Of a stretch of 64,000 bases of DNA, positions 20,019-32,479 are shown in pieces. Within the stretch, counting starts at the first letter, position 1; each line of letters opens with the position of its first letter. The notes below the pieces were generated by a model. The model saw only the letters and a list, made by a program, of their open reading frames with translations. It did not search any database and was not told the DNA's origin. The position numbers were made by a program, and so were the translations under genes. Where the stretch lies: positions 8,736,061 through 8,800,060 of the forward strand of contig OY986967.1 in NCBI GenBank assembly GCA_963920575.1, given 5' to 3'. The DNA comes from Narthecium ossifragum (lineage: Eukaryota; Streptophyta; Magnoliopsida; Dioscoreales; Nartheciaceae).

Positions 20019-22399
20019 ATGGGAAAATCTAGTGGAAAGAAAAGCAAAGTTTCAGCTAGCAAATCGACCGACACAACCCCGAAGCATAAGACTGGTGAAT
20101 CCAGTCCGAAAGGCTTCGATGAGGACATAAACATCTTTATTGACATGTCTCATGAGCTAAAGGAGGAAGGGAACAAGTTATTCCAGAAGAGGGACTATGA
20201 GGGAGCTCTTCTGAAGTATGAGAAAGCCATCAAGCTACTTCCGAAGAGCCACATTGACATTGCTTACCTCCGTAGCAATATTGCCGCTTGCTATATGCAG
20301 ATGGGCCCAGAGGAGTACCACCGAGCTATCAATGAATGCAATTTAGCTCTGGAGGTATCGCCGAAGTATAGCAAAGCGCTCTTGAAGAGGGCAAGGTGTT
20401 ATGAAGGTTTGAATAGGTTGGATTTGGCTCACAAAGATGTTAATCTGGTTTTGAGCTTGGAACCAAACAACCTCACGGCATTGGAGATCTCTCAGAGGGT
20501 GCAGAAATTGTTAGAGAAGAAAGGTATTAAAGTGGATGATAAAGGAGTTGCTTCTATTCCAGAAAATTTAGTCATCAAAGAAAAAGCCAAGAAAAAGAAG
20601 AGCTACAAAGCTGAGGAGAAGGTTGTTATAGAGGAGAAGTTTAACCATGTCAAAGAACAGTCAATGAAGATTCTCAATGAAGAGCCCATGGATGCTGTTA
20701 AGGAAGAACCTGCAAAAGTTGTCAAATTGGTGTTTGGAGAAGATATAAGATGGGCTCAGCTACCGGCAAGTTGTAGCATGTTACAGTTGAGGGAGATTGT
20801 TGGAAACAAGTTTCCAAGCTCGAAGGCGGTTCTTATCAAGTACAAGGACAAAGAGGGGGACATTGTGACAATCACCAATTCTGAAGAACTTAGGTGGGCT
20901 GAAGAATCTGCTGATCTGCAGGGTTCAATAAGGCTCTACATAACAGAAGTTCATCCTGATCTGGATCCATTATTTGAAAATGAAAGGAAAAGTTCCGAAG
21001 TGCGGGGGCAAGAGAGAAGTCAGAACAACTTATCAGACAATGGAAGCACCAGATTTGATGACGATAAGGGTTCCTCATCTTACATAGATGACTGGATTGT
21101 GCAATTTGCTCGGCTTTTCAAGAACCATGTTGGTTTCAATTCTGATGGATACCTAGATCTCCATGAGCTGGGGATGAAGTTGTATTCTGAGGCGATGGAG
21201 GACACTGTCATCAGTGAAGAAGCTCAGGAAATATTCGATGTTGCTGAAGGGAAGTTTCAGGAGATGGCAGCTCTCGCCTTGTTTAATTGGGGTAATGTTC
21301 ATATGTCTCGAGCAAGAAAAAAGCTTGTTTTATCAGAGGATGCTTCTAGAGAGTCAGTAATTGCTCAGGTCAAAGCTGCATATGAGTGGGCTCGGGAAGA
21401 ATACATGAAAGCTGGGAAGAGATATGAGGAGGCCCTAAAGATCAAACCTGATTTCTATGAAAGCTTTCTAGCACTTGGACAACAGAAGTTTGAGCAGGCA
21501 AAGCTTGCATGGTATTATGCAGTCGGAAACAAGGTAGATAAGGAGACACGGTCAGCTTCAGATATCTTGGAGTTTTTTAACAATGCTGAGGAAAACATGG
21601 AAAGAGGTACAGAGATGTGGGAGGAGTTGGAGGAGCAAAGGTTGAAGGAGCTGCGGAAACCCAGTAAAGAGAAGACCCTGCTGCAAAAGATCGGATTAGA
21701 GGGGCTTCTCAAAGAGCTGTCGACAGATGAAGCAGCAGAGCATGCTACCAGCATGAGGTCACAGATTAGTGTTTTGTGGGGAACCATACTTTATGAGCGC
21801 TCTGTTGTGGAATTTAAATTAGGAATTCCAATGTGGGATGAGTGTTTGATGGCAGCTGTTGAAAAGTTCAAACTCGCTGGAGCTTCCCCATCAGATATTG
21901 CTGTCATGATTAAGAATCACTGTTCCAATGAAACTGCCCAAGAAGGTAAGTACCGTTTTGTCGTATAACTAAATCCATTAGCTTTAGTTTCAATTACTAC
22001 TGTTATGGTATTATAGTTAACCATTTAGACATCGAGGGTTATGCTTGATTGATGTTGAAGTACCTGAAATTTGATTGTGCAAAATATCCCCATTATCTGG
22101 GCTTTATATGCCTATGAGCTGGAAACCCTGCTTAGTCTCTAGGTGACCTAGGTACCACACATATAACCAAGAAGCTGAGGCTCTAGCCACCTTGGTGGTT
22201 ACCAGTTGCAATTCCATAAAAGATTGCTAAGAGCTTTGCTTTGATTGTAGGGTTGGGCTTCAAGATTGATGAGATAGTGCAGGCATGGAATGAAATGTAT
22301 GATGCTAAAAGATGGATAAGTGGTCTTCCATCTTTTAGGCTTGAGCCACTATTTCGGCGAAGGGCCCCTAAGTTGCATCATATACTCGAGCATATATGA
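20019..22399 (+). CDS. CLMP1: CLMP1/PHOX-like TPR and PB1 domain protein
   Basis: Coding exons 20019-21945 and 22251-22399 joined by a GTAAGT to TTGTAG intron give 691 residues. The ATG at 20019 ([10 protein letters not shown]) matches the usual family start. In order: basic Ser/Thr/Lys N-terminus; three TPR helix pairs (about 45-165, [20 protein letters not shown] onward); Lys-rich linker; PB1 domain (about 230-312) with the Lys of [10 protein letters not shown] and an acidic OPCA-like stretch [15 protein letters not shown]; a long helical TPR-like C-terminal half; and, in exon 2, the C-terminal block [19 protein letters not shown]. Arabidopsis CLMP1 is needed for chloroplast spacing and interacts with the cytoskeleton; PHOX relatives share the same architecture, so which paralogue this is cannot be settled. 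No frame defect seen. Upstream untranslated introns are likely (acceptor GATGTAG near 19923). Confidence 0.92.
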
Positions 22400-23045
22400 A
22401 TTATACAGAGTTTCAACCAGCTGCAAGAACTCAGTTGCTGGGCAAGGATCAGAACCGTGGGGACCTTGTGGCTTCATTACCTGAGGTGCACTGTTATATA
22501 ACAGAGATTGGTAATTGTATACAATCCCATTCCAGCTATGTATTTGCAGTTCTTGTCATGTCTAATTTTGTATACCATTCATAGTCATTAGTAAAAAGCA
22601 TTCAATGTCAGCATGTGCTCAGAATTGTTTTATCTGGTAGGTTTTGAAACTTACGTCCTCTTAGGCTCTTACTATCCAATTGGGATTTCTTTTTTCTATT
22701 TTTGCTTTTGTGAAATTTATTCCTGATCATAATCTACGGTATAAAAGATGGGGTCTGAGAAGTTGTTTCTATGCACATATTTGTTTGAGCCATACATACC
22801 ACTTAAATGATTGCTGTCTTTGAACTATTTGGCAACATGCTACTCAGGAAATTTGTTATATTTTGCACCAATTAGGATGCTATCTAATGGTTGTTTCCTT
22901 TTGGCTTGATGGTCTTTGGAATATGATGGATGGCTTTAAACATCATCTTGTTCTGTAATTGCAGCTAGCTTCATAGAAGTCTAAATCCTTTTTTTTAAAG
23001 CTAATTATCGCTAGTCTGTTTAACTGACGATGATCAAGTGTTAAA
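22400..23045 (+). other. 3' flank of the TPR-PB1 gene
   Basis: AT-rich sequence after the stop codon, presumably containing the 3' UTR. No clear poly(A) signal position was chosen, and the short frames here have no recognisable domain. Confidence 0.5.
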
Positions 23046-25886
23046 CACTATAAGAAATGTGAGCTCTAATGACGAGTATTTAGTGACAAGAATTTTTGTT
23101 GTCACTGGATCAATTTTGTGGATTTTATCAGTGGCAAGTCCCGTGAGTTGTCACTGAAATTTTGATTTACAGTGATGGATATAACTGGCTGTCACTGATA
23201 CTCGTGAATAAAGGCCGAAATATTTTTTGTCGGGAGGAAATTGCTACTTTAGTGACAATTATTTTTTATCGTCACTTATGTGTATTTAGTGATAATAATT
23301 TATTTATTCACTTGTCACTAAAGAACTCAGGGTCCGTTTGGCACCTAGCGATCCCGACGGATGCGTGGGCATTTAGATTCCGCACGAATCTCGAAAAATG
23401 GGATCCTCGGCGTCCGCTCGACTTGGTGTGGGATTCGTGCCCATGGATTCCGTCCCGTGAATATCACGGAATCCACGATACTCAAACGGACCCTCAGTGA
23501 AATACACGAGCTACAAGTCAGTTACTAAAACAACTATGAAAAAAGATTTTTATATATGACTTTTCACTGCACATGATTTATGTAATTATATATTATTAAT
23601 TTATGTGGATCTGAAACGTCGAAAGTTACCATTAACTATGCGCGTGACATATACTCCAATGACTTCTCAAATACTATTATTGCCGAACCAACTTTTCTTT
23701 TTCTCCTCCCCTTAATTGCCCCTTCCCCCAAACCCCGTTTCTCTCTCGATGGCCCTCTCCCATTTGCCGGCCACTTGGAGCAGCCATCATCGACGGCGAC
23801 CCCGTGCAGGCCGAAGTGACTCACCCTCTCTCTCCCTCCTTCTAGCGTGTTTCTTCTAGCCTGCTAGGCACCACCTCAGTAGCGGCAAGAGTGGTGGAGC
23901 AAGAAGGGTTCGATGATTCTCACTGCCGGTGACACCGTGCAACGCTCGCCAACACCGCGCAGCCCTTACAGACGCGGACTCTGACGCCGTGCACCGCCTC
24001 TTGCTGAGGTGAGCTCTGCCTTCTCCCCAGCCCCTCTCTCACATTCTCGCACTCACCCACCAGATTCCCGACCCACGGTGTCTTGGCGCAGCCCTTGTTG
24101 ACGGCAGCGCAGTGCAGCCCTCGCCAACGCTGACGCCGTGGAGTTGTCTTTGAGGTGAGCTTGGCCTATGGATACCCAAGGCATGGCCTAGAGATGCAGT
24201 AATTGTTCCAAAAAATGGGTGTTAGATGCTGCAAAAGTGACATTCTTAATGAAAAAAGGGGGAACTGAAACATTTGAATTTAGGAACTTATCTGAGTCTT
24301 GATTCTGCTTCAAAACATTATGTTTTGGTGACATTGAGCATTTCCAAACTATTTAGGGAAGTCTACCTATCTTTCTCTTCTTTGAATGTCTTGTGTAGAT
24401 TTAAATATGTTGAGAAAAGCATCTGAGAAGAACCTTAATGAATGCAAAACTTTTGTTTGGTGATTTTAAGCAGATTTGCTGCTTATGTGAGCATATTGAG
24501 TTCAAGCATATGTTCTTTTTAGGCTCATACAGAGTCAACTACCCATGACAAATTGTTCTGAAGATATGGGTAAAAGATGGCTAGGTTAGGTCACCCTAGT
24601 ACAGCTCTAAACCAACACTTTTCCTGACTATTCAAGTTTCTAATTGAAGATAAGAGTCAAAATTTTCCAGTTCTTTAGATCATACTAATCCTGTTTCTTA
24701 GAGATTTGGTATGATGGTGCAGAAACAATTGAAGTGTTTCATTATTGAAATGATTGACAGTTTGATTTCTTGACTCTTTTTGGAGTTTCATTATAGAATA
24801 TAGTGGTCTTCTATTGTGGCTTGTTTGGCCATGTGAGATGCCTTTTTGGGAGATGGCTTGTTTACAGTGGTTTTGGGCGTATGCTCTTCATGATACTGTA
24901 GAGCTTAATCCAAACTATGAATAGAATGAACCTTATGCTATGATTTTGGGCATATGCTCTTCTTGAAGTGTATGCATATCTAATCTTTGCTCCTAAATTT
25001 CCCCTCTGCTCCAATTTCTGATTATTTTCTTCTTAGGTATAAGTTTGGTGAATTGGGTGGGGTTTATGGTGCCACCGATTTCTTGATCCTCAAGTTGGAA
25101 TTCACTGAATTGGAGAACCGATTTTTTCTTATCAAGGTAATTTGTTATTATGTAATTTTAATGTGTACTCTTTTGAGTTAACATAAATATGTACTTTTGA
25201 CATACAAAGTTGTTTGCTTATGAAATATATTTCATGGTATGATTTATCTTCATTTGAATATTAATGTGTTTGTTTGTTTAGAGAAAAATAGTGCTTATAT
25301 TTAAAAATTAATTCTTAAATTAAATATCGAATAATAAAAATCAGGTTCGATGACAAGTCTTAGTGAAAGAAAATTGTAACTAAAACAAGATTCAGCGCAA
25401 AAAAGCATATTGTGTGATAAACTTAAATAACATATGTTGTCACTAACGATAAAGTTGGTGACAATCAATTTTGTTACTACTGATCACTATAAATATATCT
25501 AGTGATGGTCTTGTTATTGTCACTATAAACTACTTTCAGTGACGATATCACTTATCACTGCAAGAATGTATGCTATCATAAATATAATATAAATATGGTG
25601 TAGTTCAACTTATAGTGACAACAAAATCATATACTGTGTCAACATTGATTGTCAGAAAATAAAATCAACTGTGAAAAGTGCAGTTGTCACAGGTAAATAA
25701 CTTTTTTAGTGACGGGTATTGTCGTCACTGAAAGTAACTGATTTTGTGACAATGCAACAAAGTTGTCACTGGATTTCTAGCGATGGAGGTATAAGCAACG
25801 AGATATAGTCGTCACTAAACTTGTCACTGAAGGGTTTCTGTGACGAATTTCAGGGTATCAGTGACAACAAAAATTCTCTTGTAGTG
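23046..25886. mobile_element. Non-autonomous CACTA element, 2.8 kb
   Basis: The left end reads CACTATAAGAAATG and the right end read inward CACTACAAGAGAAT. Many copies of AGTGACAA/TTGTCACT lie within 300-500 bp of both ends, the usual CACTA subterminal repeats and probable transposase-binding sites. No transposase frame is present; the interior (about 23690-24180) includes a GC-rich, pyrimidine-rich stretch that may be a captured host fragment. The 3-bp flanks (AAA and GTT) do not match, so the insertion signature is not confirmed. Confidence 0.7.
23330..23493. mobile_element. Small MITE nested in the CACTA element
   Basis: 164 bp with terminal inverted repeats GGGTCCGTTTG, flanked by TCA on both sides (23327-23329 and 23494-23496), and internal inverted ATTCCG/CGGAAT strings. 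The 3-bp duplication and GGG-rich ends fit a Tourist/Harbinger-like MITE, although TCA is not the usual TWA target. Confidence 0.65.
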
Positions 25887-28757
25887 GTTCCATGTCTCCT
25901 AGTTTCTTGATTTCCATACTGCTTCTCACTCAAGCACAACATCGGCATTTGAAATTTCTCAATGTTGGCTTTCAACATGGTTATTCGTGGTAGAACGTAG
26001 AAGCATCCAATGTGCAGATGTGTGTATTAGACGTGTTGGTTAAGATAAAGCCTCAGCTTATTTATGCTATAACCAGGTTGGATTTGGCTGAAATTACTTT
26101 GTAAGATCAGGATCCTTTACTAGCACTTGACCCCATTTAATAAAGCACATAATTAGCTTGATCAATGGACATAATTGTTTCTTCCTCGACTGGTACATCA
26201 GATGACCTTTGAAGTTTGAACACCACTGTCAAAGAATTCTTTTAAATTTCCATACTTTTCTTTGGAAAGCAATTACCTGTTCATTGTATGTTCAAAATTT
26301 CATCATAGCATCTATTACAAAATTGTCATCACAGCCGTTATCTTTTAATCTGTGCTCCATCATTATTAATGCATTTTATTCCACAGTAATTATCCTACCA
26401 AATGACAGTTGCTTTATTATGACATAGTTGCTTTATTCCTGCGGATCTTTTGCTGCCTGGCCCGTGCATCAGCTTAAGCTGTGTCAATACATATCGAAAT
26501 CAGAGGAAATTTTTATCAGAAATTATTGGTGTCTTTAGTGGAAGTTTCTTGCATGGTTCATGGTAGTTGCCTCGTCTCTCAATTATCTTATGTAGGAAGT
26601 ATAGAGAAGGATGTAGTTTTCCTCATCGGGTTCTTCCTGTGTTGCCCTTCATCTCTCGACTATTGAGATGGCTTGCAGGTCCTTGCACTTGTAACGTAAG
26701 TTTCTGTTTTGGCATACATGTAAGTTTTAACTCCCTCTTTCAAGTCTTTTGCAAGCTCTATAACACATCATGTACATTTATCTGTGTTTTCCATATATGA
26801 TAATGAGTTATTATTGAGTTCAGTGTGTAATTCCTCTGATGACAGATTTACCAGCATTTTTTTATAGATAATTCAGTTATATTTCTGTTTCATCTGTTAA
26901 CTTTTTTCGCGTTTATTTTTCCATCTTGGAAGATTGGCCGAGTTGTTACTTTGTTATTGCCTTGATGCAATGGCAAGATCTTTTGGAGACAGAATCATGA
27001 ATGTTATGACGAGTTGTTTCTTCGTTCTTTGCTTGGTTCTGTCACCAAGCTTAGCTTTGAAAAGGCACCTGCACATCCCTAGCAACATCCTCAGCACAAT
27101 CACATCTAGCCGCTTCTTCCCCAGCAGTCTCCTACACGCTCGAACTGCTCTCATAGACCCGATCCCATGGCAGTTCAACACAGCAATATGCGGCATTAAC
27201 ATCAAGCTCAAAGTTTGGCCCCCAAGGGACCCCCAGACCTTGCCCTCTTGACTTTGCCAGCAACAAGGCTATCAGCTTCAACCATCGGCTAATCTCGCAT
27301 CATAAACAGGACTCGCAGAACCTCCCGATACCGCTTGAGAGCCTAGAGGAGCTCAATCTACTCCATCTTCATCCATGAGTCGAGACTCCCCCTCAAAACA
27401 CCCTCACATCATAGGAGGTGCCTCCTTCAACAAAGCATTGACAAGCACTTGTTTACCAATCTCATGTTTGTCCTCAAGGGTTATGGCATCCATCGATGCT
27501 TGACCCGTGCCATCCAATATCTAGAACTCCTCGGACCATGTCGCTATCATCCAACCCGTACTGAAAGTTAGTACCCGGCTTGTAACCCCTTGGGATGACC
27601 AATGGCCGAGGCCAGTGAGGAGGGTCATGACTTCGAACATAGCAAGCAGCTTCTTGTAGGGATAATGCCGATATTTCATCATCTTTGAGCCAATAATGAG
27701 CCTCCCTAGAAGCGCTCGCCTTGCTTTGTACCTTGGGTCCAAGTGAAGAACGAGAGCGGAACTTGAAGTTAGAAAAGCTCATAGTACGGGTGATGGCGTC
27801 CCTTCCTCGGTGAAGGAACATCCTCTGAGGAAGGGACATGGGATGTGCCCAGGAAGAACCTCGTGAGCAACAGGCCAGTGATTGTTGACAGCTCTCAAAC
27901 AATGTTGAATGAAGAGGGAATGAACAAATATGTTCACTTCATTGATCAAATAATGGTAAGTTACAAAGCTTAACAACAAACATATAGCCTATAGCAGCCC
28001 AAACCTAAACATAGCCTAAGTTATATAGCCTCCAATATTGACTATCAACATATAAGGGAGGATTTGGGTAAATGGTAGGCATCAGGCCCTCACAAAGTGT
28101 TACTGAATGGAGTAGGTAGCTTAAACGATAATGATAGTTTGTGAATCATGGAGAACTATAGAATATAGACTGGGTTACAACCTGAAGCTTAAGCTGATGC
28201 TACGATTTATTTAAGAAAACATCGATTGTCAAAAAAGTACCTCTATACAATTTGGGGAAGCTGTGAGAGTTAGCCGCAACAATAGAGCAAAGTCTTTTAT
28301 TCTGAAACTGAAATGCATATAAGCATATTATACTAGGATTTCAAGGCATTTCAAACACATGAATTGTATAGTATGAGCCACTCAAAATTATCATCTCATG
28401 AAATTGAGGACAACAAAGTTGTGGAATCAATCAAATGGTTTCTTCCAAAATGAGCTATATCCATAGGCACAACTAGTATCTGTCCTACAGCTAAAAACTT
28501 GTACAAAACACCAATCCAGAGTTTTGTTATGTACACTTACTTAATTCTCAGGAACATGATAGTTTGCAAGTTGAACAACTATTGTTTTTCGCAACAACTA
28601 GTTGTCTATCTTAGCTAGTGGCCCTGACTTCCGTGCCACATTACAGTGAAGATCTCTCACCTAGTGCTGCAAATTTTGAGTGAACATACCTCCTCAAAGG
28701 TAGCAGCGAATTATTGGGCTGGCATTAATTAATCTTTAAACACATCACATTAGTGAC
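25887..28757. other. Intergenic region without a recognised gene
   Basis: AT-rich sequence downstream of the CACTA element. Two frames were considered. The plus-strand frame 26934-27251 contains a hydrophobic stretch (SCFFVLCLVLSPSLAL). The minus-strand frame 27474-27902 is Ser/Arg-rich. Neither shows a domain I recognise or has a convincing gene structure. A CACTACAAGAAA string at about 28759 looks like one end of another CACTA element whose partner was not found. Confidence 0.4.
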
Positions 28758-28817
28758 CACTACAAGAAATCCGACTATCCACTTTCTCAGTAGCCCAAGC
28801 ACTACAGATCTTAGGTT

Positions 28818-29114
28818 ATGCATTTTCTCCGGCTATCACTGTTTTTTTCTTCACTTTCTTGGAACTTCAAGCTTCTGGTAAGGAGATCTTTCAAATCAGT
28901 GCTTGGTGCCTTAATTTTGCTTCTAATCATCTCCATTCATGCTCAAGATGCTCAAAAGTCTATCCTGGTGTTGAAGAAAACACGACTTACGCGGCTACGC
29001 TTTGAAGCTTTACGTTCTTCTCTGGTAGTCTTTTGCATAAGATTCAATCGAAAAATACCAGAAGTTTATGAAGACTATTTTGGACCAGAAGATCACAGCT
29101 CCAAGCACCACTGA
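28818..29114 (+). CDS. Small putative secreted peptide precursor
   Basis: A 98-residue frame. After a basic N-terminal part there is a hydrophobic segment (about residues 28-42, VLGALILLLIISIHAQ) that could be a late signal peptide or anchor. The protein is basic in the middle and ends EVYEDYFGPEDHSSKHH followed directly by the stop. A C-terminal DY-xx-P-xxx-xx-x-H block of 13 residues preceded by acidic residues resembles the tyrosine-sulfated RGF/GLV/CLEL peptides (DY..P...PP.HN), though the Pro-Pro is Ser-Ser and the final Asn is His. PSY-type peptides also begin DY. The match is short and may be chance; no intron or promoter evidence was found. Confidence 0.3.
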   Translation: MHFLRLSLFFSSLSWNFKLLVRRSFKSVLGALILLLIISIHAQDAQKSILVLKKTRLTRLRFEALRSSLVVFCIRFNRKIPEVYEDYFGPEDHSSKHH

Positions 29115-29936
29115 CTGAATCCTTTGACATCTCTAGCTAGTTCTCATTTTCGAAACATTTTTTTCGTTTTTGTTGTTTTTTTTTTTGTTTGCTCGTTGGT
29201 CGTCCACAGAAATCAATCCACATGTACAGGAACAATCACTTTGCTTCAATCTTCTATTTATTCTTCTTTTCCTTTTTTGCCACAACAGAATAACCATGCA
29301 CTGAAATGAACATAAAATGTAGACATTTGAGACAAAATAAACATCTCATCTTATGTGAGAAACCACACTTACTTTTCATCTTATAAAGCAGAGTTTTATT
29401 ACCTTTGTCGAAATGAGTAAAAAAGTGACACAAAAATCATCATGTCAAAATCTGGAAACCTTGCCGATCATATTACTATCATCATTCCAAACATTGGAAA
29501 CAAATAAACAACTCAAGAATAGATTCCTTTTGATGCCAAAACATGCAGAGACAGCAGCTCCGTAAATGCTCCAGCTTTCCAGGGGGATGCCTCTCATTAA
29601 TGGTGATATAGATTTAACAAATAGTTCTACTTCTAACACTAAATGATGAAATCATGAAGCATTTGATGGCATGGTAATCTAAGTAGGACGAAAATGGTGA
29701 ACGCCATGGACCGCCCCTTCCTCCTCCCCCACTCTCATACTCCTCCTGCACCCCCACCTCTAACCCCTAATCCAACTCCTCAGCCTTACCCTCCCTCATA
29801 CAATGACTACTCTTCCCCATGCATTGACTACTCTCCCTGATCCAGATCCCCCCCCACTCTCATACTCTTCCCCAAAGCTCCTCAAGATCTGTTGGTGTAA
29901 AAGATTCTGCATGGAGGGCTGCTGCAAATGGAGGGG
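29115..29936. other. Gap without recognised gene
   Basis: T-rich and AT-rich sequence, then a C-rich stretch at 29705-29890 with many CCCC and CTCC runs. No domain, repeat family or RNA gene recognised. Confidence 0.4.
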
Positions 29937-31371
29937 TTGTGCATACACTGATCATGTTTGTGGTAATGTTTGGTTAGAATGGTTAGTGGGACCCGGGATC
30001 GAAAGATCCGGGCTTGGGCCTGAGTTCTTGCCCAAGTCTAGCTTTTTGGACAAAAAGGATCGATCTTCTCTAGCTAAGAGATCGATTTTCTTGTGCCAGA
30101 AAGTCAAGGTGCGATCGTCATGAAGGATCGATCTTTCCCTAGGGAAAGATCGATCATTCATAAGTCGGTTCGTTTGCCTATAAAACCAGACGAGACTTTC
30201 TTCCTTGAATCCTTTTGAAATCCGGAGATCTAAGCTCAGATCTTGCGATTTTTGAAGGTGTTTGAGGACGATCCAAGGCCTAGCTGCTTGGATTTAAGCT
30301 GCTCTTGCTTAGGTAGGGATTCCTACCTACATCTATTCCGGGTTTTTGGAGTTTTTCGGTTTGAATGTGTTCTTATGCTTAGATCTCTTGATATACATGT
30401 TGCTTTTACATGATTTCACCGGTTTTGGACTCGTGGGATCTCTATCTATCAGATCCCAGAGTTTTGTTAAGTTTGGATGTATCTTCCGGCGGTAATTCTC
30501 GCCGGAAGTACGCCGGAGAAGCCATCCTGATCGATCCCTCCTAAGGAAGGATCGATCCCTCTGGGTTGGTCATGCTGCGCCCGATGAAGGATCGATCATC
30601 TGCTTGGAGAAGATCGATCCTGGGTCTTGGGTAGCATGGTTATCCTACGTCGTGAGGAAGATCGATCTTCCTGGGAGGAAGGATCGATCTTTCTTGGCGC
30701 GACGAGAAGGGTGCCCTCTGTCTCGAGAGAGATCGATTTTCCTGGGAGGAAGGATCGATCTTCTTTGGCTCGACAGTGAGGGAAGCTCACTGTTACTTAA
30801 AAGATCGATCTTTTCTTAGGAAAAGATCGATCTTTTAGTAGCAGAGAGGATTTTTCATGGCTTTTGCCCGCGGGGCTTGGTATGTCGGTTTTTCTTACCG
30901 CTTATACCTTGTACATATGTTTAAGCATGTTAGCCCTATAATAGGGCAATGGTGAACCGGGGGAGTGATGACTCCCGGGATGTTTAGAATAAACGGGCGG
31001 GTAGCCCTACAGCTTTCCCTAGCCTTGTATGCCAGCGTGCGCCGAGGGCTTTATCTGTGATATCTATGAGCTGTTGTTTGCGGGGCTGCTTCCCGGTGCA
31101 GGTGTTGTGGTGGACTGCTGACAGTTGGTGGGGGTACCACTGTAGCAGTCCTGAGACCTTATTTACCTGTTTACCACCCCGGGCCGGCAGGGTGCCGTGC
31201 CCAGACCTTGTTATTTATATCATCACATACTGTTGCATGTTTAACTGTATTATCCTGCGCATGTCCATAGCATGCATTGTGTTGTGCATTAGTTGCATCT
31301 GTGTAGGGCATTGCCGATCTGGGGTTTTCGGGTAGCTCGGATCTAGCTCTAGGACCGTTGCGGGTAGCTTG
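29937..31371 (+). mobile_element. Tekay-like LTR fragment, truncated at both ends
   Basis: Matches the interior of the solo LTR at 10228-12396 from its TGTGCACACACTGACC-like segment to GGACCGTTGCGGGTAGC. Lacks about the first 90 bp and the last 700 bp. TATAAAA at 30179-30185. A GATCGATC pair is at 30126/30148, and more lie between 30530 and 30830. The right edge coincides with a copia-type LTR start at 31372. Confidence 0.8.
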
Positions 31372-32460
31372 TGTTAGCTCAGATATTGTTTTGATGATGT
31401 CAATATATATTTGATGATAAAACAATGATTTAATATTATTATCCCTTTATTTGGAAAGCATTAAAATCATATTTATTGAGTTTTGTACTGACGGTCGATG
31501 CGACGGACGATGCATGGATCGACCGTGGGATATGGCGGTTGATGGAAGGATCGACCGCGGAAGCTGTCAATGGGAATATAGGCGACGGTCGATGTCACGG
31601 TCGATGGGACGGTCGACCGTGAGGTGTGACGGTCGATGGACCGATCGACCGTGGCCTATGTGACTTGGCTCGAAGGAGCGACGGTCGATCGGTGCATCGA
31701 CCCTGGGAAGAGGTTTTCGCAATAGAGCCTGACGGACGATGTCACGGTCGATGGGACGGTCGACCGTGAGGCGTGACGGTCGATAGGCGGATCGACCGTG
31801 CGGTGCGACGGTCGATTGGTGGATCGACCGTGGCTCAAGAAAAGGCTGGCGGACGATGTCACGGACGATGCGACGGTCGACCGTGAGCCCAGAAACTAGC
31901 CTTTAAAGAGCCGTTGCAGGAGAAAGAAATAGCCGTTGGGAGGCTATTTGGAAGGGTTGGAAGTTCAGCTATAAAAGGGAAAGTCCAGCAAACTTGCAAA
32001 GGACTTAGAGGGAGCTAAGAGATTATTGTAATAATATTCTAGCAAGATTTATTCTCTTTACTTGTGAGCTAAACCTTTGTAAAACTACTTTAAGTGTGAA
32101 GTAGACTTTGAGAGAAAGATCCAATAGTGAGATTGGAGAGATTGTAAGGTTGTCAAGCACCCGTAAGCTTGGTGGATAGGTTGCCAACCACCCGGAAGCT
32201 TGGTGGACAACTTGTAAGAGGTCTTGCAAGTAGTGGAACCTCAAGGAGTGCCTTGAGAGAAGTGGACGTAGGCATGGTTGGCTGAACCACTATTAAAATT
32301 CTGGTGCAATCTCTCTAACTCTCCTCTATCATTCTATTTATTTGCTTGATTATCTATTCATATCATTTACAAGCATATAAGTTTATTAGACTCCTTCTAT
32401 CTAAGTTTTTCTTTATCGATCATTGTTTAAAGCCTAAGATTACTCCCCCCCTCTTAGAGC
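31372..32460 (+). mobile_element. Copia (SIRE/Maximus-like) LTR, probably solo
   Basis: Begins TGTTAGCTCAGATATTG followed by TTTGATGATGTCAA and ends near CTCCCCCCCTCTTAGAG, both typical of SIRE-type copia LTRs. TATAAAA at 31970-31976. Between 31490 and 31890 it holds a dense array of ACGGTCGAT and ATCGACCGT half-sites. Flanks GCTTG and GCTTC are at best a 4-of-5 match, so the right boundary is approximate. Confidence 0.6.
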
Positions 32461-32479
32461 TTCATTCATCTCTTGGGGA

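Noticed and set aside
26934..27251. Frame with a signal-peptide-like hydrophobic stretch
   Set aside because: No recognisable mature domain, no conserved motif and no splice or promoter evidence.
27474..27902. 142-codon minus-strand frame
   Set aside because: Not recognised; no domain, no partner exons and composition like its surroundings.
28759..28772. CACTACAAGAAA taken as a CACTA element start
   Set aside because: No matching opposite end or subterminal repeats found downstream; at most an isolated terminus.
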